DNA of 64,000 nucleotides from Desulfovibrio sp. 86 (GCF_902702915.1 NZ_LR738849.1:3240001-3304000), one strand, 5' to 3'. Counted from the first letter of the stretch, positions 19,439 through 28,850 are shown. A program made the numbers and translations. Notes: generated by a model from the letters alone, not told the origin.

Positions 19439-20101
19439 TTAGGCCTTTTTCTTTTTTGCAGGGCGCGGAGGTATTTCGGCTTTAATGGCGTTCACTTTGG
19501 GTCCAATTATGTCTTGATGTAATAAAAGCTCAACTGTATCAAGCAGCAACGTTATTGCTTCTGGCTCAGGGTTAAATTGCCTGTGTATTGCTGCATTGCC
19601 GCAATCCACGACAATTTCCAAAATTTCTTTCATTTTCTGCGTGATGTGCCCATTTGCGAGGAGAGCATCCATACCCTTCGTGAATGTTCCGCAATCGCCA
19701 ACTTTTTCAGTGATATAGGCATCTACAATGCTTCTGATTCCCATTGCAGCCAAAGAAAGACAATCATTTCCAAGCGCAATATAGACTTCCCTTAATAATT
19801 TTTTATGGGCACTGCCTAAACGTGATGTCCATCCGGGTTCTTTTCTTAGGGTGCGCGGTGGGTATATTTCGTGCTGTGGCTCGCTTGGTTCTTCAGACCA
19901 AGTAGAGATACAAACAAAAGATGTTGTCTTGCACCCACAGCAACTTACTATATAACAGACTTCATCTGTATATAATTCATCGCATTCTGGGTGATAGTGA
20001 GTTTGTCGAAAGCTACTTTCAACATAATGGTTCGTAACACAAGAACATTTATTGCAATGCTCTTTTCTTGTCATTTTTGGAGTGTTTTGCATAGTAGTCA
20101 A
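19439..20101 (-). CDS. DUF4145-domain protein with N-terminal zinc finger
   Basis: 220 residues. The N terminus has paired cysteines/histidines (CNKCSC ... HYHPEC ... SCCGCKTT) compatible with a treble-clef or rubredoxin-like zinc site. The C-terminal half (about 110-205) is the helical DUF4145 module, seen as LGNDCLSLAAMGIRSIVDAY and later NAAIHRQFNPEPEAI. DUF4145 is often found alone or fused to restriction-type subunits in defence loci; its biochemical role is not known to me. It lies between the helicase (15-base gap) and the methylase (three-base gap), so it belongs to the same transcript. Confidence 0.8.
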   Translation of the reverse strand: MTTMQNTPKMTRKEHCNKCSCVTNHYVESSFRQTHYHPECDELYTDEVCYIVSCCGCKTTSFVCISTWSEEPSEPQHEIYPPRTLRKEPGWTSRLGSAHKKLLREVYIALGNDCLSLAAMGIRSIVDAYITEKVGDCGTFTKGMDALLANGHITQKMKEILEIVVDCGNAAIHRQFNPEPEAITLLLDTVELLLHQDIIGPKVNAIKAEIPPRPAKKKKA

Positions 20102-20116
20102 AATCTCCCCCCACCC

Positions 20117-23100
20117 CTACGCGGGCTTTTCCGCACGGCTCATGAGTTTGGCAACATCCAGATTCACACTGGTCACATGCCAGTCGGGTTCCACCTCAAA
20201 GGGGTTACGCACATAATGCGGCCCGTCCACGCTCTCACCATCCACAAAGACCAGCGCCAGAATGAATTTGTCTTTCTGGTTGAGGCCATAGCACACTTCG
20301 TTACGGGTAACGGTGACGGTGGCGCTGCCGCGCACACGGCCCTTGACCTCGATATGCCGGGCATCGGGTATTTTGCCCTCATGCAGGGGCGGAGTGCTGG
20401 TGATGTCCCAGCCACATTTGTCGGCAGAAACATCCTTCACTGTATTGCCTAGCGCCCTTTCTGCATTCATGACGACCTGCATGGCAAGCTGTTCTACCCG
20501 GCTTCTGGCCTGCGCGTCTGGACAAAATTGGGCGGCCTCATTCTGCGCCTCCCGCGCCAACAATCCTGCCGGAATAATCAAGGCTCCGCCCGTGACCACC
20601 GGGGTAAGCGATACTATGGCCCGCATGGCTCCCAGCTCCTGACGGCGGAGGGTTAGCCTGGCGCTTAAGGTTTCCACCACTCTGCGGGCATTTTCCATAT
20701 TAGGGCGGGCTTCTTTGTGCGTGTCCAGCTTGCTTTGCCAAAGTTGGTATTGATTGTCTGCCTGCTGGATTTCTTTGCTCAATCGCTCATGCACGGCAGT
20801 CAGGGTTTTTTCCACATGCTGTTCGCGGCGATATTTGACTTCGTCCAAATGTTCCGGCACCAGATGCTGCGAGGCAAAGCTCAGTGCCTTCTGCTCCAGA
20901 TCGCGAGATATCCAGGCTGTATTCAGAAGCTTGTGCAGGAGTGAATTTTCAGCCTCATTTTCTGGAGTAAACGCCTCAAAATCAAGGTGCGGTGCCCAAC
21001 CTCCGTTGTGAACAGCCCCTGTTTCATCAATGGTCACAAACTGCATGCGGCGGGAAATGGGGCGGTCACCGCCAGTGCTATCGCGGATGGTGTGATCCAG
21101 CACAAACATGATTCTGGGGACGGTGCCCGTATCATTGGGGTCAACGAGTACAGCCCCCTGCTTGAGCTTGCCCAGTGAGCTCTCAAGGGTCATATCAACT
21201 ACGGCCTGCATGAGCGGATGCCCAGGATGAATAAGCCCTGCCAAGGGCGCACCAGCACGGTCTTTCAGGCGCACATAGTCTTTTTCAAAACAAATGCGTT
21301 CGTATTTTGCCTGCACCGGCGTCATGCAGCGGCGGCCTTTGCCCATAAGGCTGCGATCGCGCTCTCTGATGATGGCAGGAACGTGCTTGATTTCATAGCG
21401 GCCCTTTTCACGCGGGGCCATACTGCCGCCCACCTGCTCAAAAGCCTTGGCAAAAAAACTGCGGATAAAATAGGGTTGAAGTTTGCGGGCTTCAGCCTTT
21501 TCCATCTCTTCCTTAACGGCAAAAATGCGCTCTTCAGTCATGCTTTCTTCGCACAAGGCATTACGATCAAGGATGCTGCGAATGTGCGCAGAATCCATGA
21601 CTCCATCAACCTTGGCGAACAACTTTTCTTTGCGGGCCGGGTCATCACCATAGCGGATGGCTTCAATGAGCAAGTCTTTCAGACTTTGCCCCTCGAACAC
21701 TTCGCCCAGAATATCAAACACTCTGCCGTCCAAAGCTTTACGTTCTGTATCCAGCTTTTCCAGCAGACGGGTAAAGACTTCGCCCTCTCTGGTGCCAGCG
21801 GCAATAAGGTTCCACAAATGGCAAACCTCAATCTGCCCGATGCGGTGAATGCGCCCAAAACGCTGCTCCAGCCTGTTGGGGTTCCACGGCAGATCATAAT
21901 TGATCATGAGGTTGGCATTTTGCAGGTTTACGCCTTCACCGGCAGCATCGGTTGCTACCAGCACTTGCACTTCGGCATCGGTACGGAAGCGCTCCTGAAT
22001 GTCACGACGGTCAAGACGTTTGACGTTACCGTGAATGGACACCACAGCGTCCGGATTTCCCAAAAGGCCCTGAATACGAGTTTGCAGGTAATTGAGGGTG
22101 TCGCGGTATTCGGTAAAGATAATCAGCTTGCGTAGCCGCCCGTTGGGGTCGCGCATTTCCGGTGTGTTTTGCAAAAGTTCAGAAAGCTGATCCCACTTTT
22201 TATCCTGCTCAGATGCAACGATGGCATAGGCCTGCTCTTTCAGGCCCAGCAGCAAGGTTATTTCCGCCTGCAATTCCTGCCTTGTTTCCGCAGTGCTTGC
22301 TTCGTCGGCAAGCTTTTCTTCCATATTTTCAAAGTCTTCAGAGTTCAGGGATTCATCGGCTTCCCATATGTTTTCCGGCAAAGCCTGAAGAAGTGAGGCA
22401 GGCAGGGCAAAGGAACGCGCTCCTGCGGGGTCTGACAGGGTGGGATTGTCTAGCTTTTCGAGTTTATCCTGCAATTTTTTGTGTCTGCGGGTGAGTGACT
22501 GATAAATTGCTTCGGGGCTGGAGGCCAAGCGACGCTGCAATGAGGTGAGCGCAAAACCAATGGAGCCACGGCGTGCGCCATCAACCATGCGCTCGGCTTT
22601 GTTCATTTCATTGCGTACATAGTCGGTAACAGCGTCGTAAAGCTCCTGCTCCTTTTCTGAAAGAGGGTAAGGCACGGTATAGGCCCAGCGCTCTGGAAAC
22701 AGGTGGGAACCGTCAAAACGGCGCAAGTCTTCTTTTATCATGCGGCGCATAAGGTCGCTGACATCCACACTGCTTTTGTCATCGCCCTTCAGTTTTCCAC
22801 CAAAGCGATCCGGGTCAAGAAGCGACATAAAAAGCCGGAAATCTTCTTCTTTGCCATTGTGCGGGGTTGCCGTCATGAGAAGAAAATGGCGTGTGATGGC
22901 GCGCAACTGCTCACCAAGCAGAAAGCGCTTGGTGCGCTTGATGTCGTTACCGGAAAAACTGGCAGAAAGCTTGTGGGCTTCATCCACGACAATCAGATCC
23001 CAGTGTGATGCCTTGAGCTTTTCCAGCAAATCTTCGCTGCGTGAAAGCTGATCCAGTCTGGCTATGAGGAAGTCATGCTCGTCAAAAGGGTTAGCGCTGT

Positions 23101-23668
23101 GCGCCAGCTCTATGTGCTCACGCGAAAAAATTGTGAAGCTCATGCCGAATTTTTCAAAAAGTTCATCGTGCCATTGTTCCACCAGGCTGCCAGGGGCGAC
23201 TATGAGCACGCGCTGGGCATCGGCCCGCATGTTCAGTTCACGTATTAAAAGCCCGGCCATCACAGTTTTTCCCGCGCCAGGGTCGTCAGCCAGCACAAAG
23301 CGCAGGGGCTGCATGGGCAGCATGGACTCATATACTGCCGTGAGCTGATGGGGCAAAGGCTCCACGTCAGAAGCGTGAACCGCCATCATAGGGTCAAAAA
23401 GGTGGGCAAGGCTTATGCGATAAGCTTCCAACCCCAGTTTGAAATCATCACCAGAGGCGGTGAAAGCCCAGGGGCGTTCGGCTTCGGCAAGCGAAAGACT
23501 GGCTTCGTCTGTGCGAAAAACCATTCGGTCGCCAAGCTGGCCGTCTGGAGTGCGGTACACAACAGAACAGCTTTGGCCCATCGGCTCGACAGCCAGAATA
23601 CGGACTACCGCATGAGGAATTATGCCGATAACGGTGAGATTGGGCTTGAGTTCTTCAATCCGAAGCAT
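20117..23668 (-). CDS. SNF2-family helicase with C-terminal DUF3883 domain (defence system)
   Basis: 1183 residues. Helicase motifs in order: [12 protein letters not shown] (Q-like), [15 protein letters not shown] (I), VVDEAHKL (II, DEAH), [10 protein letters not shown] (III), [10 protein letters not shown] (IV), [19 protein letters not shown] (V) and [11 protein letters not shown] (VI). A helical region with many charged residues follows. Near the C terminus is a DUF3883 module ([13 protein letters not shown]...[11 protein letters not shown]) whose E-x-K resembles a nuclease-type core. SNF2-DUF3883 proteins typically act as the DNA translocase in methylase-based defence clusters. This is the first gene of the operon; the promoter must lie in 23669-24240. 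Confidence 0.92.
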   Translation of the reverse strand: MLRIEELKPNLTVIGIIPHAVVRILAVEPMGQSCSVVYRTPDGQLGDRMVFRTDEASLSLAEAERPWAFTASGDDFKLGLEAYRISLAHLFDPMMAVHASDVEPLPHQLTAVYESMLPMQPLRFVLADDPGAGKTVMAGLLIRELNMRADAQRVLIVAPGSLVEQWHDELFEKFGMSFTIFSREHIELAHSANPFDEHDFLIARLDQLSRSEDLLEKLKASHWDLIVVDEAHKLSASFSGNDIKRTKRFLLGEQLRAITRHFLLMTATPHNGKEEDFRLFMSLLDPDRFGGKLKGDDKSSVDVSDLMRRMIKEDLRRFDGSHLFPERWAYTVPYPLSEKEQELYDAVTDYVRNEMNKAERMVDGARRGSIGFALTSLQRRLASSPEAIYQSLTRRHKKLQDKLEKLDNPTLSDPAGARSFALPASLLQALPENIWEADESLNSEDFENMEEKLADEASTAETRQELQAEITLLLGLKEQAYAIVASEQDKKWDQLSELLQNTPEMRDPNGRLRKLIIFTEYRDTLNYLQTRIQGLLGNPDAVVSIHGNVKRLDRRDIQERFRTDAEVQVLVATDAAGEGVNLQNANLMINYDLPWNPNRLEQRFGRIHRIGQIEVCHLWNLIAAGTREGEVFTRLLEKLDTERKALDGRVFDILGEVFEGQSLKDLLIEAIRYGDDPARKEKLFAKVDGVMDSAHIRSILDRNALCEESMTEERIFAVKEEMEKAEARKLQPYFIRSFFAKAFEQVGGSMAPREKGRYEIKHVPAIIRERDRSLMGKGRRCMTPVQAKYERICFEKDYVRLKDRAGAPLAGLIHPGHPLMQAVVDMTLESSLGKLKQGAVLVDPNDTGTVPRIMFVLDHTIRDSTGGDRPISRRMQFVTIDETGAVHNGGWAPHLDFEAFTPENEAENSLLHKLLNTAWISRDLEQKALSFASQHLVPEHLDEVKYRREQHVEKTLTAVHERLSKEIQQADNQYQLWQSKLDTHKEARPNMENARRVVETLSARLTLRRQELGAMRAIVSLTPVVTGGALIIPAGLLAREAQNEAAQFCPDAQARSRVEQLAMQVVMNAERALGNTVKDVSADKCGWDITSTPPLHEGKIPDARHIEVKGRVRGSATVTVTRNEVCYGLNQKDKFILALVFVDGESVDGPHYVRNPFEVEPDWHVTSVNLDVAKLMSRAEKPA

Positions 23669-23820
23669 GCTGTTACCTTTTAAAAATTGTCATTGCCAAG
23701 CTCACTTTAGCCTGCGGACACCTGCAATTCAGAGCAATCAACCACTATCCTGTACGAGCTGGCAGTCTTTGAACCAATACTGCACTAAAGCTGCTGACAC
23801 TAACTTTACTCAAAAACTGG

Positions 23821-23937
23821 CTACCCCTCTTTTCTGGCTTTTTTCGTCTTGCCCGAACCCGGCCCCGCAATGACAAGGTGCGGCCCATCTGTCTGACAGA
23901 TCACCGCCTGTTGCTGCGAGGTTGGTGTTTGGGGCAT
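23821..23937 (-). pseudogene. UvrD/Rep-type helicase remnant (N-terminal 38 codons)
   Basis: A good ribosome-binding site (GGGAGG) and ATG lead into MPQTPTSQQQAVICQTDG and PHLVIAGPGSGKT, the Q-motif and Walker A start of superfamily-1 helicases. The frame stops seven codons later, and nothing further of a helicase is visible before the SNF2 gene. It is therefore a truncated leftover. A UvrD-like protein together with an OLD nuclease would recall Gabija (GajA/GajB), but the two are at opposite ends of the operon here, so a link is only a guess. Confidence 0.65.
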
Positions 23938-24247
23938 TAAGGCCTCCCTGAAGGCGGTCAGATCAGAGGAATATTGAACAGGAGAACAGGAGAACAACAT
24001 GCAGGGGCTTCTTGATACAGCATTTTTCATGAAAAATCAAATTTGCTGTCGGTGACAATCTACTGTCATCGGCATTGAAATGACGTGTTTCGTGCCGTTC
24101 TGAGCAGCGAGTCAGGATATTGCCGGGCAAAACTTTTTTTACCCCAGGGCAAAACTTACACAGTTTTGCCAATGCACCTGCCCCTTGTACTTATGCTACT
24201 GCCTCAAATGAATAGCTTTTCCGATAACCAAACAACAAGGAGGCAGT

Positions 24248-24659
24248 ATGGAAGAACGCTTGACACGGCAGCAGCGCAAGGTCGTTGCGCTGCTTTGTAA
24301 CGGGGTGGGGATAAAAAGGTATTGCAGCCCAGCTTTACCTCCAAAAATCGACGGTGCTCCGACACTTGGCCACGATCAGAAAAATGTTGAACGTGCATAG
24401 CAATGTCGCGCTGATGCGGGTTCTCAGTGCGCAGGAGTTGCCGGCAAGCTCAACCGTCAAGCTCACGCCGCGTGGCGCTGAAATCTTTGCGCTCATTCTT
24501 GAAGATGTCAGTAACACTGAGATAGCAACGCGATTGGGCATCAGCTACAGCACAGTACGTCGCCACCGCGAAAAAATGCTTCTGTGTAATGCCTGTGGAA
24601 CCATGAAAGAGTTAATTGCCAAGCATTATGGCAAGTTCAATGAAATAATGGAGAGTTAG
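24248..24659 (+). pseudogene. Tandem LuxR-type helix-turn-helix regulator, frameshifted
   Basis: AGGAGG followed closely by an ATG starts MEERLTRQQRKVVALLCNGVG, then the frame moves by one base near the run ggggataaaaagg (about 24307-24319). In the new frame it continues KGIAAQLYLQKSTVLRHLAT and then a second, complete GerE-like helix-turn-helix (LTPRGAEIFALILEDVS, NTEIATRLGISYSTVRRHRE). Without the shift it would be a protein of about 137 residues with two DNA-binding domains. The simplest reading is a one-base insertion; programmed frameshifting is possible but less likely. It precedes the xis/int genes, so it may have controlled island excision. Confidence 0.7.
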
Positions 24660-24692
24660 CGGAACGACATATTTTCCATGAGGAGGCGCGGT

Positions 24693-25205
24693 ATGCATAA
24701 CAACGCGATTCCCATAACAGTGACGCCAGCAACAGGTGGGGGGCATTGCGGGACATTTGTCCGCGCCCCCGATGATTTTCTCACTCTCGACGAGCTTGCG
24801 AACGCGCTGCGTCTTGACCCGCGCACAGTGAAAAGAGTAGCTTACGCCTTAGGCGGCAAGCGCTTTGGGAACCGCTGGCGTTTCAAATGGGGCACTGTGA
24901 TGGAGTATTTCAGCAATGCCGACTTTGAGAACGGACAAAGGCAATCGGTGGATGGCGCGGGTGGTTTTGGACGGCAGGCAGGTTGCCTGCAAGATGTTTC
25001 CGCCCGGCAAGAAGCACGGCCCGGAATGGCGGGCGGCAAAAGAATGGGAGGAGGAGCAACGCAAACTGGCCGAAGCGGGCCAACTCCCCGTTCCGGTGGT
25101 GGAGGAGACGCCCCAGACCCCTACGGGCTGCGAGAGGCTCTTGGCCTGGGGGGAGGCGTATCTGGCCCACGCGCACCGCACAATGGGGCGCACAACGTGG
25201 GTTGA
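24693..25205 (+). CDS. Excisionase-like helix-turn-helix protein
   Basis: Start ATG after GAGGAGG. The segment FLTLDELANALRLDPRTVKR followed by VAYALGGKRFGNRWRFKWG is the winged-helix pattern of MerR/excisionase-type proteins that bind att arms. Up to about residue 80 the protein looks real. The remaining 90 or so residues overlap the integrase gene in another frame and are low-complexity (Gly/Pro/Arg), so the true protein may be shorter through a sequence change, or it may carry a disordered tail. It sits just before the integrase, as recombination-direction factors often do. Confidence 0.6.
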   Translation: MHNNAIPITVTPATGGGHCGTFVRAPDDFLTLDELANALRLDPRTVKRVAYALGGKRFGNRWRFKWGTVMEYFSNADFENGQRQSVDGAGGFGRQAGCLQDVSARQEARPGMAGGKRMGGGATQTGRSGPTPRSGGGGDAPDPYGLREALGLGGGVSGPRAPHNGAHNVG

Positions 25206-26109
25206 GAAGAAGACGCACATGCAGGCCTTCTTCGCCTTCTGTCGGGAGAACCGCATTGAACACCTTGAGGCGATTACAAAGCCCCAGGTTTATGTGTTTC
25301 TCTCCCTGGTGCAGGATGAGCGGGGGGCCAAAACGGCCAACAAGTATCGCAAGAACCTGCTGGCTGCATGGAACTGGGGCATGGAGTGTGTGGAAGGCTT
25401 CCCGCAGGTGGTCGCCCCCTTCAAAGGTATCAAACCCTTCAAGGTAGAGCAGAAAGACCGCTATGTGCCTTCCGAAGAGGATGTGGTCAAGGTGCTGCAA
25501 CAAGCGCAGGGGCAGGATTTGGTGTTGCTCCTTACCCTGTACTTCACCGGGGGCAGGCGAGGCGAAATTTTTCGTCTTTCCTGGGAACGGGATGTCAAGC
25601 TGGAAGACGGCAAGCTGCGCCTGAGCGACAACAAGGCAGGCAGCGGTCAAAAACGCTACCGTTGGCTGGATATGCACCCGGAGTTGGTGAAGGCCTTGAC
25701 GTGGTGGCGCGAGGCGCGGCCTTGCAAGGTGGACAACGTGTTCATGCAGACGCATTGTGACGGCGCTCTGGGAGAGCCTTACCGGCAGCGGAACACGTTT
25801 ATGAAGCGGCTGTGTGCGCGGGCAAAGGTGAAACCCTTCGGGTTTCACGCCCTGCGGCACAAAAGTGCGGCCATCACCTTCGTGACTTCCGGCCTGAACG
25901 CGGCCCAGGTGCTCATGGGGCACTACAGGGCGACGACCACAGATCGGTATGTGCGCAGCGCGGGATTGTACACGGATCATTCCGCCATCATGGCGGCACT
26001 TGGCGGCAGCGGCATCGGGCAGGCAGTGGGTAGCCTGCTGGAAAGTAAAATTCCCCACGAGATTGCGACTCGCAGGGAAATTGTAACCTCGGAGTTTGTA
26101 ACCCGGTAA
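24916..26109 (+). CDS. Tyrosine recombinase / integrase of the defence island
   Basis: 397 residues. An N-terminal SAM-like DNA-binding domain (about 75-165) precedes the catalytic domain with Arg in FTGGRRGEIFRLSW, the HxxR box HALRHKSAAI, the second His in LMGHYRATTTDRY and the Tyr nucleophile in that same segment. It ends 39 bases before the 3' end of tRNA-Glu, the usual layout for islands inserted in a tRNA gene. It very probably integrated the island that carries the defence operon. It overlaps the excisionase-like frame. Confidence 0.93.
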   Translation: MPTLRTDKGNRWMARVVLDGRQVACKMFPPGKKHGPEWRAAKEWEEEQRKLAEAGQLPVPVVEETPQTPTGCERLLAWGEAYLAHAHRTMGRTTWVEKKTHMQAFFAFCRENRIEHLEAITKPQVYVFLSLVQDERGAKTANKYRKNLLAAWNWGMECVEGFPQVVAPFKGIKPFKVEQKDRYVPSEEDVVKVLQQAQGQDLVLLLTLYFTGGRRGEIFRLSWERDVKLEDGKLRLSDNKAGSGQKRYRWLDMHPELVKALTWWREARPCKVDNVFMQTHCDGALGEPYRQRNTFMKRLCARAKVKPFGFHALRHKSAAITFVTSGLNAAQVLMGHYRATTTDRYVRSAGLYTDHSAIMAALGGSGIGQAVGSLLESKIPHEIATRREIVTSEFVTR

Positions 26110-26148
26110 CTCCGATAACAGGCACTGTGTGTAACCTGTTGAAATTTT

Positions 26149-26225
26149 TGGCGTCCCCAAGGGGATTTGAACCCCTGTCGACGGCGTGAAAGGCCGTTGT
26201 CCTGGGCCGGCTAGACGATGGGGAC
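26149..26225 (-). tRNA. tRNA-Glu (UUC), with encoded CCA; attachment site of the island
   Basis: The minus strand folds as a complete tRNA. The acceptor stem GTCCCCA pairs with TGGGGAC, the anticodon arm ACGGC-CTTTCAC-GCCGT has anticodon TTC, the T-arm is AGGGGTTCAAATCCCCT, and CCA is encoded at 26149-26151. Its 3' end faces the integrase gene, so the 3' half is probably the att core supplied by the island while the 5' half belongs to the host. A second copy of the 3' half is expected at the far end of the island, left of the window. Confidence 0.95.
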
Positions 26226-26424
26226 GCGCTGTGAGGTGTTCTTTTAAGGGGAAAAAGAGCAAAGTGTCAAGCAGAATTTTATAATTTCTTTCGTCATGTT
26301 ACACAAAGTGCTGCCAAGGGCTGGCATGGGGGCCGTGTTGCCCCAAACAGGCTTTACCGTCAGGGCATGTTTACTTTGAAGCTACCCTGTAAAAGCCTGG
26401 CAGGCGTCTGGTCTAGAGCAGATC

Positions 26425-26453
26425 AACTTTGAAATGAAAAGCATTTCAAAGTT
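26425..26453. repeat. Perfect 12-bp hairpin
   Basis: AACTTTGAAATG and CATTTCAAAGTT are separated by five bases. A TAGAGCA-like sequence lies just upstream, as in the two related palindromes at 26724-26768 and 42643-42677. Confidence 0.6.
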
Positions 26454-26707
26454 TTCATTCAGCCGAAAATGCGATTTGCGACAACCATCAGCAGGCTGGT
26501 CGCTCTATTAACCAATTGCTGTCTTTGCGGCAGTCGTTGGCGAGGTTACGAGCCTTACGAATGGCGACAGCGATTGCACAGAACAAAACGTATAGTTACT
26601 CATGCTGTCTTTATCCGTAGTTTCCTGCGTCACAACGCTTGAAGCATCCGTAGCTTCCTTCGTTGCAACGGCTAAAGCTCGGCTGAATCCACGCCATGTT
26701 GTGGCGC

Positions 26708-26725
26708 GCTGCACGAAAGTGCAGC
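26708..26725. repeat. Hairpin with GAAA tetraloop
   Basis: GCTGCAC-GAAA-GTGCAGC, a perfect 7-bp stem with a GNRA loop followed by TTT on the plus strand. It could be a small terminator or part of an unrecognised RNA. Confidence 0.45.
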
Positions 26726-26768
26726 TTTAGAGCATTTACACTTTTTCAAAGTTAAAATGCTCTAAAGC
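26724..26768. repeat. Palindromic repeat, TAGAGCAT family
   Basis: GCTTTAGAGCATTT and AAATGCTCTAAAGC form a perfect 14-bp stem around a 17-base centre. A related palindrome with the same TAGAGCAT arm occurs at 42643-42677 in another intergenic gap. Confidence 0.6.
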
Positions 26769-26900
26769 GTATGCGCGGGATCTTTGCGTGATATCCGCGC
26801 GGTCATGCCGGAGCGGGCGTGTCCAAACCTCTAAAGCGTGTCTTTGCAAAGATGACCTGCTGAGAAAACTCAGGCGCATCGCGCCAGTCTGAGGGGCTTC

Positions 26901-26930
26901 AAAAAAAGGCGTCGGCATTATGCCGACGCC
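26901..26930 (-). terminator. Intrinsic terminator after flgE
   Basis: On the minus strand GGCGTCGGCAT pairs with its complement around a very short loop and is followed by seven T residues (26901-26907). It lies about 100 bases after the flgE stop. Confidence 0.85.
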
Positions 26931-26971
26931 TGCACGGAAGGAAAGGGCACAGCGCTATCCCCAACGCCGTA

Positions 26972-27009
26972 GAGGGTTCGGCTTTCGGCTGTGCCAGAGC
27001 CGAACCCTC
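26972..27009. terminator. Hairpin directly after flgE
   Basis: GAGGGTTCGGCT and AGCCGAACCCTC form a perfect 12-bp stem around 14 bases, starting 24 bases after the flgE stop. It has no T-run of its own; it may protect the 3' end of the message or work with the terminator beyond it. Confidence 0.55.
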
Positions 27010-27032
27010 CATCCTTTCAAACAGATTGCTTA

Positions 27033-28850
27033 CTATCTCTTCATGCCGATAACGGTTTCCAGCATGGTGTCCACGGTTGTGATGCCTTTGGAGTTCGCCT
27101 GGAAGCCACGCTGTGTCGAAATCATCTGCACGAACTCTGTGGTCATATCCACGTTGGACTGTTCAATATTGTAGGCTCGTGTCGTGCCAAAGCCATTGTC
27201 GCCCGCCACGCCCAGTCGCGGTTCGCCGGAATCATTTGTCGCAGAGAAGAGGTTGCCGCCTTCGCGGTACAGACCCTGATGATTCTGAAAATCATACAGA
27301 GCTATCTGATACAGGGGCAAGGTTTTGCCGTTGGAGTAGACACCATGAACGACGCCGGAGTTATCTATGCTCACGTTGCTTAAAGTACCCGAAGCATAGC
27401 CATCCTGAGTGCGGTTTTGTACAGTATAGGATGTCGTGTTGGCCACGCTGGCGTATTCCTGGCGTTGCCCGTTGCTCATGATGGGAACATTGGAATAGTC
27501 AACAAATGGGGTCGTGGCTGGCGGAGTAGGAGTCTGTACCGCCAGGTCGGCGAGTGATGTGCTGTTCGTCCACGTAGGAGTGCCAAGGCTTTTGAGGCCG
27601 AAATCCAGTTCCGTAATGTAATTCTGCACCTGGCTTACAGGGGTTCCCCCGCCACTGGACATGGTTTCGCTCACACTGTTGGCCAAGGGCTGTCCCGTGA
27701 AGTTGGCGGAGAAAACCGGCAGGCCGTTGCTGGACACTTTGGTTGGCTGCCAGGAAGATTTGGCCGAAGGATCCACGGCAACCTGATTGTTGGCGGCAGG
27801 ACTTTCCGTAGCGCCATAGGTGTAGGCGGTCTGGTTGACCAGCTGACCACTGGCGTTAAAGATCATGACGCCGCTCATGAGCACGCCCGCATTCTTATTG
27901 GTGCCAGCCGTGGGATCGTTGTAAAACTTGGTCGGCTCAGTAGTCCAGGTGTTGGTGGCCTCATTGTACCCTGTGCCGCCAAAACTGCGGTTGTCCTGTG
28001 AAGGGGGGATGGTGACCAGATATTCGTACATAGTGTACCCGGCGGGCAATCCCTTGATGTTGTATATGGTATTGCCGGTGGAATCTGTCTTGCTGGCGTC
28101 AACCTGGTCATAGTAGACTGTCATTGTATGGGTGCCGCCGCCTTCATCATAGACATCAATGCTGGACTGCGTGGCATAGGCGGTATCGGCTATTGGGGGA
28201 GTGCTTTTTCCATCCCACAGGTCAAAGAGGGCGGTCATGGGGCTGGTGCTGCTGGTGGTGCGATCCCCCTTGCCATCATTGGTAAGGCCCATAGTGAAGG
28301 TAACATTCGTGGTCTGCTGGGGAACGATATTCCAGCTGTCCAGCACGATGTCAGTGGGGGTTCCTGAACCAACATACGCCGACTTGCTCAGACTGGCATT
28401 GCCAAGGTTGGTAGCACCGTTGTTGAATGTCAGCTTCTTTTCGTTATTGACCTTCCAGCCTTGCAGCAAATAGCCTTCAGGATTCTGGAGTTCGCGGCTT
28501 TTGTTGAAATAGAAATCACCGGCGCGCGAGTAGTACATCTGTTCGCTGTTGGGCTTGCGCACCTGGAAGAATCCGTTGCCGTCAATGGCAAGGTCAGTCG
28601 CGGAGTTGGTGGTTTCAAGCGACCCCTGCGAAAAATCACCAAGGATGGCGTACACGCCGGCTCCCGCGCCTATCTGGTTGGTGCCGCTGGTGGTGCCGAT
28701 GCCCCTGTAAAGATAATCGTTGAAGTCCATACGCTGACTCTTGAATCCAAGAGTGCTCACGTTGGCTATATTGTTGCCGACCACATTCATTTTTTGACCG
28801 TGGGTGAGCAGGCCTGAAACGCTTGTCCACATGCTGGCTGAAAGACCCAT
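27033..28850 (-). CDS. flgE: Flagellar hook protein FlgE
   Basis: 605 residues. The N terminus (MGLSASMWTSVSGLLTHGQKM, then NVVGNNIANVSTLGFKSQRM) is the conserved rod/hook D0 helix. The middle has the LAIDGNGFFQV motif, and the C terminus ends with QMISTQRGFQANSKGITTVD, the matching D0 helix. It polymerises into the extracellular hook. It is longer than the enteric protein (about 400 residues), with the extra length in the surface-exposed middle, rich in Thr/Ser/Gly; this is common in deltaproteobacterial hooks. It follows flgD and is followed by two hairpins. Confidence 0.95.
   Translation of the reverse strand: MGLSASMWTSVSGLLTHGQKMNVVGNNIANVSTLGFKSQRMDFNDYLYRGIGTTSGTNQIGAGAGVYAILGDFSQGSLETTNSATDLAIDGNGFFQVRKPNSEQMYYSRAGDFYFNKSRELQNPEGYLLQGWKVNNEKKLTFNNGATNLGNASLSKSAYVGSGTPTDIVLDSWNIVPQQTTNVTFTMGLTNDGKGDRTTSSTSPMTALFDLWDGKSTPPIADTAYATQSSIDVYDEGGGTHTMTVYYDQVDASKTDSTGNTIYNIKGLPAGYTMYEYLVTIPPSQDNRSFGGTGYNEATNTWTTEPTKFYNDPTAGTNKNAGVLMSGVMIFNASGQLVNQTAYTYGATESPAANNQVAVDPSAKSSWQPTKVSSNGLPVFSANFTGQPLANSVSETMSSGGGTPVSQVQNYITELDFGLKSLGTPTWTNSTSLADLAVQTPTPPATTPFVDYSNVPIMSNGQRQEYASVANTTSYTVQNRTQDGYASGTLSNVSIDNSGVVHGVYSNGKTLPLYQIALYDFQNHQGLYREGGNLFSATNDSGEPRLGVAGDNGFGTTRAYNIEQSNVDMTTEFVQMISTQRGFQANSKGITTVDTMLETVIGMKR

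Larger units (their letters stand above)
26226..26900. other. Non-coding backbone stretch with hairpins
   Basis: No convincing gene on either strand. It holds three clear hairpins listed separately (26425-26453, 26708-26725, 26724-26768), and the rest shows no motif I recognise. It lies between the tRNA-Glu promoter side and the end of the flagellar operon. Confidence 0.6.

Noticed and set aside
11038..23668. Naming the operon as DISARM, BREX or Gabija
   Set aside because: No DrmA/DrmB-, PglZ- or complete GajB-like gene is visible in the window; the gene set overlaps only in part with each.
24307..24319. Programmed -1 frameshift site in the LuxR-type gene
   Set aside because: The second frame is +1 relative to the first, and the A-run is not phased as a -1 slippery heptamer; a one-base insertion explains it better.
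24910..26262. A 450-codon minus-strand frame
   Set aside because: Antisense to the integrase and running into the tRNA-Glu gene; no recognisable protein features.
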